The translations under genes and the position numbers were made by a program. A DNA stretch of 64,000 nt. Source: Streptomyces liangshanensis (GTDB lineage Bacteria; Actinomycetota; Actinomycetes; Streptomycetales; Streptomycetaceae). Shown here one piece after another: positions 60,880-64,000 of the stretch. The stretch spans positions 4,503,001-4,567,000 of the forward strand of contig NZ_CP050177.1 in NCBI RefSeq assembly GCF_011694815.1. Direction: 5' to 3'. The notes beneath the pieces were generated by a model. The model was not told the origin of the DNA. It ran no database searches and saw only the letters and a program-made list of their open reading frames with translations. Each line of letters opens with the position of its first letter. The stretch's first letter is position 1.

Positions 60880-61411
60880 GCGCTCGGCTGTTCGACTCGG
60901 CTGTTCGACCGCGCGGCCGCCGGGTCGTTCGGCGCCGTGCGCGGGCGTGAACCGGCGCGGGGCTCGGTGGGGGGAGTGCCGAGGGGGAGCGCGCCACTGT
61001 CCCGGGCGCCTCGGGCGCGTGCAGGGCTGTTCGCCGGGGCATATGTCAGGCAGACATCGGCCGGGCGGGCGCCGGCTCAGGCGGGCGGGAGGGAGCGCGG
61101 ATGCGACGGCACGGGTGTGGACACGGCGCGTGGGTCTGCGGTGACGCCCTGTGCGAAGCGCGCTCCGGGCCCCTCTCCTTCTCCCTTTCTCCTCGCTCTC
61201 GCTCTCGCTACGGAGAGGGCTCCGGTGCCTCGCGGCACCGGAGCCCTTCCTCCCCCGCGCCGACCCGGAGCCCCGAGCTCCCGGGGTCGGCGCTTTCGGA
61301 CCGTCATCCCCGAGCGGTCCGCCTCCCGCTGAACATCTCCCCTCGGGTGCGACCGGCAATCCCTGAGCGGGGTCACTCGAACGAGCGGTGTTGTGGGCCA
61401 GAACGACGCAT
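60880..61411. other. Intergenic region downstream of dmdR1
   Basis: Just after the dmdR1 stop a 13-bp unit (TCGGCTGTTCGAC) is duplicated in tandem (60884-60909). Further on is a pyrimidine tract (61168-61206, CTCCTTCTCCCTTTCTCCTC) leading into a hairpin. A GGAGGG ahead of ATG at 61101 opens a 109-codon frame, but it runs through the hairpin and has poor composition, so I do not call it. The promoter of the next gene is near the right end. Confidence 0.5.
61216..61247. terminator. Hairpin terminator between dmdR1 and the hydrolase
   Basis: AGGGCTCCGGTGCC (61216-61229) and GGCACCGGAGCCCT (61234-61247) are a perfect 14-bp stem with loop TCGC. It lies about 337 bases after dmdR1, so it ends either a long dmdR1 mRNA or another transcript. 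Confidence 0.75.
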
Positions 61412-61427
61412 TCGAATGGGAGTTCGA
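61412..61427. promoter_or_regulatory. LexA (SOS)-like box before the hydrolase gene
   Basis: TCGAAT-GGGA-GTTCGA matches the actinobacterial LexA consensus TCGAAC-N4-GTTCGA in 11 of 12 defined bases, with exact spacing. TAGTCT immediately after (61428-61433) could be a -10 box, so the box would overlap the promoter. The start codon is 54 bases downstream. Confidence 0.6.
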
Positions 61428-61481
61428 TAGTCTGGCGGGGTCGGACTCGACCACTCAGGACCGAAGGGGGTGCCAGGACGC

Positions 61482-62345
61482 ATGGTTCAGCGCATCGATG
61501 TGACCGGAGCCGAGGGGGTACGCCTCGCCGCCTGGGAGTTCGCCGAGCCGCCCAAGCGGGGTGGGGACGGCGAGCGGGGTTCCGGCGTGTTACTGCTCCA
61601 CGGACTGATGGGCCGCGCCTCGCACTGGGCCTCGACGGCCCGGTGGCTGTCCGAGCGGCACCGCGCGGTCGCGCTCGACCAGCGGGGCCACGGGCGCAGC
61701 GAGAAGCCGGCGGAGGGCCCCTTCACCCGCGAGGCGTACGTGGCCGACGCGGAGGCCGTGGTCGAACAGCTCGGGCTGGCGCCGGTCACCCTGATCGGGC
61801 ACTCGATGGGCGCGCTGACGGCGTGGCAGCTCGCGGCGAAGCGGCCGGACCTGGTGCGGGCGCTGATCATCTGCGACATGCGGGCGTCCGCGCTGGGCGC
61901 GGCGTCGCAGCGGGAGTGGGAGGACTGGTTCAAGGCGTGGCCGGTTCCGTTCGCGACGCTCGCCGACGTCAGGAAGTGGTTCGGCGAGGACGACCCGTGG
62001 GTGGAGCGGCCCACGCCGGCGCGCGGGGAGTTCTACGCGGAGGTGATGGCGGAGCGGGCGGACGGCTGGGGCCCGGTCTTCTCGCGCCGCCAGATGCTGA
62101 CGTCGCGGGAGACGTGGGTGCATGACGCGCACTGGGAGGAGCTGGCGCAGGTCCGGTGCCCGACGCTGGTGGTCCGCGGCCTGGACGGGGAGTTGGGGCG
62201 GGCGGAGGCGCAGGAGATGGTGCGGGTGCTGCCCCGGGGGGCGTACGCGGAGGTCGCTGACGCGGGCCACCTGGTCCACTACGACCGCCCCGACGCCTGG
62301 CACGAGGCGATCGCGCCTTTCCTGAACGAGGTCCTGACCCCGTAG
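61482..62345 (+). CDS. Alpha/beta hydrolase
   Basis: The ATG at 61482 (M-V-Q-R-I-D-V-T) gives 287 residues. Motifs: VLLLHGLMGRASHWASTARW (oxyanion region), DQRGHGRSEKP, the nucleophile LIGHSMGALTAWQLA, VRGLDGELGRAEAQEMV for the acid, and VADAGHLVHYDRPDAWH for the catalytic His. It is cytoplasmic, with no signal peptide. It is a single gene after the dmdR1 hairpin, with a LexA-like site at its promoter. The substrate is unknown. Repeat element copy B begins three bases after its stop. Confidence 0.9.
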   Translation: MVQRIDVTGAEGVRLAAWEFAEPPKRGGDGERGSGVLLLHGLMGRASHWASTARWLSERHRAVALDQRGHGRSEKPAEGPFTREAYVADAEAVVEQLGLAPVTLIGHSMGALTAWQLAAKRPDLVRALIICDMRASALGAASQREWEDWFKAWPVPFATLADVRKWFGEDDPWVERPTPARGEFYAEVMAERADGWGPVFSRRQMLTSRETWVHDAHWEELAQVRCPTLVVRGLDGELGRAEAQEMVRVLPRGAYAEVADAGHLVHYDRPDAWHEAIAPFLNEVLTP

Positions 62346-62347
62346 CG

Positions 62348-62723
62348 GCGCGGGTCACTGCTTGTCCTCAATCGCCGGACGGGCTTGATGGTGCCGCTGC
62401 GGCCCGGTGCCTATCTGCGGGTTGTCGCCGGGGGTCGGGCAGGGGTCATGTCCTGCACTGCATGTTTTACGTCGCGCGCGACCAGTTGTTGAGGGCAACC
62501 CCCATCACGCGACACAAAACACGCTCTACGTTCCGGACACGACCCCTGCCCGCCCCCCTTCCAGGCGCGCGTACAGGCAAATCCAGCCCGTCCGGCGTTT
62601 GAGGACATCTTTGACCGCAACGGTCACGCCCGACCGCAACCCCTCTCAAGCCCGTCCGGCGTTTGAGGACGTCTTTGACCCGCGCGGCCCACCGGCCCCG
62701 AAGCCCGTCCGGCGCTTGAGGAC
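62348..62723. repeat. Composite intergenic repeat element, copy B
   Basis: The core at 62348-62568 is nearly the same as 1858-2079, in the same orientation. An inverted REP-like unit is at 62364-62384 and direct units at 62586-62606, 62650-62670 and 62703-62723 (GCCCGTCCGGCG then TTTGAGGAC or CTTGAGGAC). Like copy A, it begins right after a stop codon. It holds no gene. Copy B has one more complete direct unit than copy A. Confidence 0.85.
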
Positions 62724-62769
62724 AAGGTGGGCGGGGGAACGGCGTGTCGGGGGTCGCTAGGGTCCTGGC

Positions 62770-64000
62770 GTGGACGCTGAAGATCTTGACTACCGGACCC
62801 GGACGTCGACGGGCTGCATACCTGCACACCTCGTGGCGAAACTCCTCGAACTCGGCCACGAGCAAGAGGTCGCGCTCCAAGCCACCCGCGGAGAATGGTT
62901 CTGCGCGGTCGAGTGGTCCCGGCTGCTCGGGGAACGCGGCCAGCGCGAGAAGGCCTTGGCGGTGCTCGCCCCCTACGTCGCCACGAACTGGTGGCCCGCG
63001 GCCCGCGCCCGGGCTGAGCTGCTGGAGGGCTACGGCCGGGCGGAGGAGGCGATCGTGCTGTCCCGCCCGTACGCGGAGGCCGGAGACCTCCAGGCGCGGG
63101 TCTTCTTCGCGCGCCTGTTGGCACGCCACGGCCGCGCCGACGAGGCGTTCGGGCTGCTGCGTTCCGGGATGCAGGACTGGTTCCTCGCCCAATGCCTCGT
63201 CGACGTCGCCGAAGCGGCGGGCCGGGACGAGGAGGCGGCGGAGTTGTTGACCGCCCGGATAGCCGCGGCCGTCCCCGCGTGCGACGACCCCGACTGCGGC
63301 AACATCCGGATCGAGCCGTTCAACGCGATCGGCCTGCTGGCCACCGTCCGGGAACGCCAGGGCCGGGTCGAGGAGGCGATCGCCCTGCTGCACACCCGCA
63401 CCTCCACCTCCGTCAACGGGCGCGACCAGCTGGCGGATCTGCTGGCGAGGCACGATCGGGTCGCGGAACTGCGTGCGTACGCGTCTTCCGAGTTCCACGG
63501 GCACGCCGTGCAACGCCTCGCCGAGTTGCTGGAGGAAGGTGGCGACGCGGAAGGCGCGATCGCCGCCTACCGGGCCTTCGGTGCCTCACCGGGAGACATG
63601 TGGCACGTGGTCGTCCCGCTGTCCCGGCTCCTGGTCCGGCTCGGACGGGTGGACGAGGCGATCGAGGTCGTACGGGCACTGGCCGACCGGCGCGGCGGCG
63701 CGGAGGACTGGGTCGTTCACACGTTGTGCACGCTGTACGCCGACCACGGCCGGGCCCAGGAGGGGCTGGCCTACCTCGACGCCCTCAAGGCTCGGCACGG
63801 CGGCCGGGAGGAGCCGGAATTCTTCTCGATGCGGCTTCCGCTCATGGCTGGTTGCGGCCTGCTCGACGAAGCGATCGAGCAGGCGCGGGCGCACCTCGAC
63901 GGCGACACCTGGTACGCGGCCTGCGACCTCTCCGACCTGCTCGCCAAGGCCGGCCGTACCGAGGAAGCCCTCGCCGTCCTCGAACAGGACCCGTCGGCCA
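62770..64000 (+). CDS. TPR-like helical repeat protein (cut by window edge)
   Basis: A GTG at 62770 (V-D-A-E-D-L-D-Y) opens a frame that stays open to the window end, at least 410 codons. The sequence is a chain of helical hairpins with the motif GR-x-EEA-x-x-x-L: GYGRAEEAIVLSRPYAEAGD, RHGRADEAFGLLRSG, RQGRVEEAIALLHTRT, RLGRVDEAIEVVRALADRRG and KAGRTEEALAVLEQD. This is a TPR-type scaffold for protein binding. A cysteine-containing segment, PACDDPDCGN, lies near residue 178. The partner and the C-terminus are unknown. Confidence 0.85.
   Translation, partial: MDAEDLDYRTRTSTGCIPAHLVAKLLELGHEQEVALQATRGEWFCAVEWSRLLGERGQREKALAVLAPYVATNWWPAARARAELLEGYGRAEEAIVLSRPYAEAGDLQARVFFARLLARHGRADEAFGLLRSGMQDWFLAQCLVDVAEAAGRDEEAAELLTARIAAAVPACDDPDCGNIRIEPFNAIGLLATVRERQGRVEEAIALLHTRTSTSVNGRDQLADLLARHDRVAELRAYASSEFHGHAVQRLAELLEEGGDAEGAIAAYRAFGASPGDMWHVVVPLSRLLVRLGRVDEAIEVVRALADRRGGAEDWVVHTLCTLYADHGRAQEGLAYLDALKARHGGREEPEFFSMRLPLMAGCGLLDEAIEQARAHLDGDTWYAACDLSDLLAKAGRTEEALAVLEQDPSA

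Noticed and set aside
61101..61430. 109-codon ORF with GGAGGG before its ATG
   Set aside because: Runs through the 14-bp hairpin and the promoter region; Ser/Arg/Pro-rich with no family resemblance.

Overview
The DNA is very GC-rich, has strong third-position G/C bias and many GTG/TTG starts, and carries streptomycete families (DUF3027, DUF2530, a CvnD-type GTPase, DmdR1-type iron regulator, AtuA/acyl-CoA carboxylase operon). It is a chromosomal segment of a Streptomyces or close relative. From memory, the order from the DUF3027 gene through serC, the second citrate synthase, pdxH, the SIS gene and dmdR1 resembles the S. coelicolor core around SCO4330-SCO4395. I could not align it. No rRNA, tRNA, CRISPR array, transposase or phage gene was seen.

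Layout. 0-7 kb: the start of an MFS transporter, a DUF3027 gene, a repeat element, two decayed genes (a GntR regulator and a lipoprotein), then an operon of a small helical protein, a DUF1023 alpha/beta hydrolase and a lipoprotein. The hydrolase domain and lipoprotein have visibly lower GC than the rest. 7-16 kb: a large sacsin/Hsp90-like ATPase, two paralogous secreted proteins with matching promoters and leader hairpins, and a P-type cation ATPase with a repeat-rich insert. 16-24 kb: MarR plus MFS exporter, Uma2, ThpR, a 29-residue membrane protein, an aldo/keto reductase, a proline iminopeptidase, and a 1.2-kb non-coding element with roughly 350-bp inverted arms. 24-33 kb: a TetR-GNAT pair divergent from a P450-ferredoxin pair, a second P450, LysR plus MFS, an SGNH hydrolase, a membrane-anchored propeller-like protein, a SUKH protein and an esterase. 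33-41 kb: serC with an orphan CvnD GTPase, a fused FAD/Fe-S dehydrogenase, LysR plus EamA exporter, MerR and SDR genes. 42-52 kb: an eight-gene, mostly overlapping acyl-CoA operon (DinB-like, AtuA, carboxylase beta and alpha, dehydrogenase, ligase, hydratase, TetR). 52-64 kb: citrate synthase-like gene, pdxH, a candidate small RNA with a 12-codon ORF, a PAS-GAF protein, SulP plus carbonic anhydrase, a SIS protein, dmdR1, an alpha/beta hydrolase behind a LexA-like box, a second copy of the repeat element, and a TPR-like gene that runs off the end.

How the genes work together. The 42-52 kb operon encodes acid activation, dehydrogenation, biotin-dependent carboxylation and hydration of an unidentified branched or acyclic acid, probably under the TetR encoded at its end. 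SulP and carbonic anhydrase form a bicarbonate module. The first P450 and ferredoxin sit behind a promoter with a TetR-like operator. MarR/MFS and LysR/MFS are two regulator-transporter units. The least explained parts are the short ORF/structured RNA at 54.5-54.75 kb, the mosaic hydrolase/lipoprotein locus at 3.5-6.3 kb, and the two kinds of non-coding repeat element.
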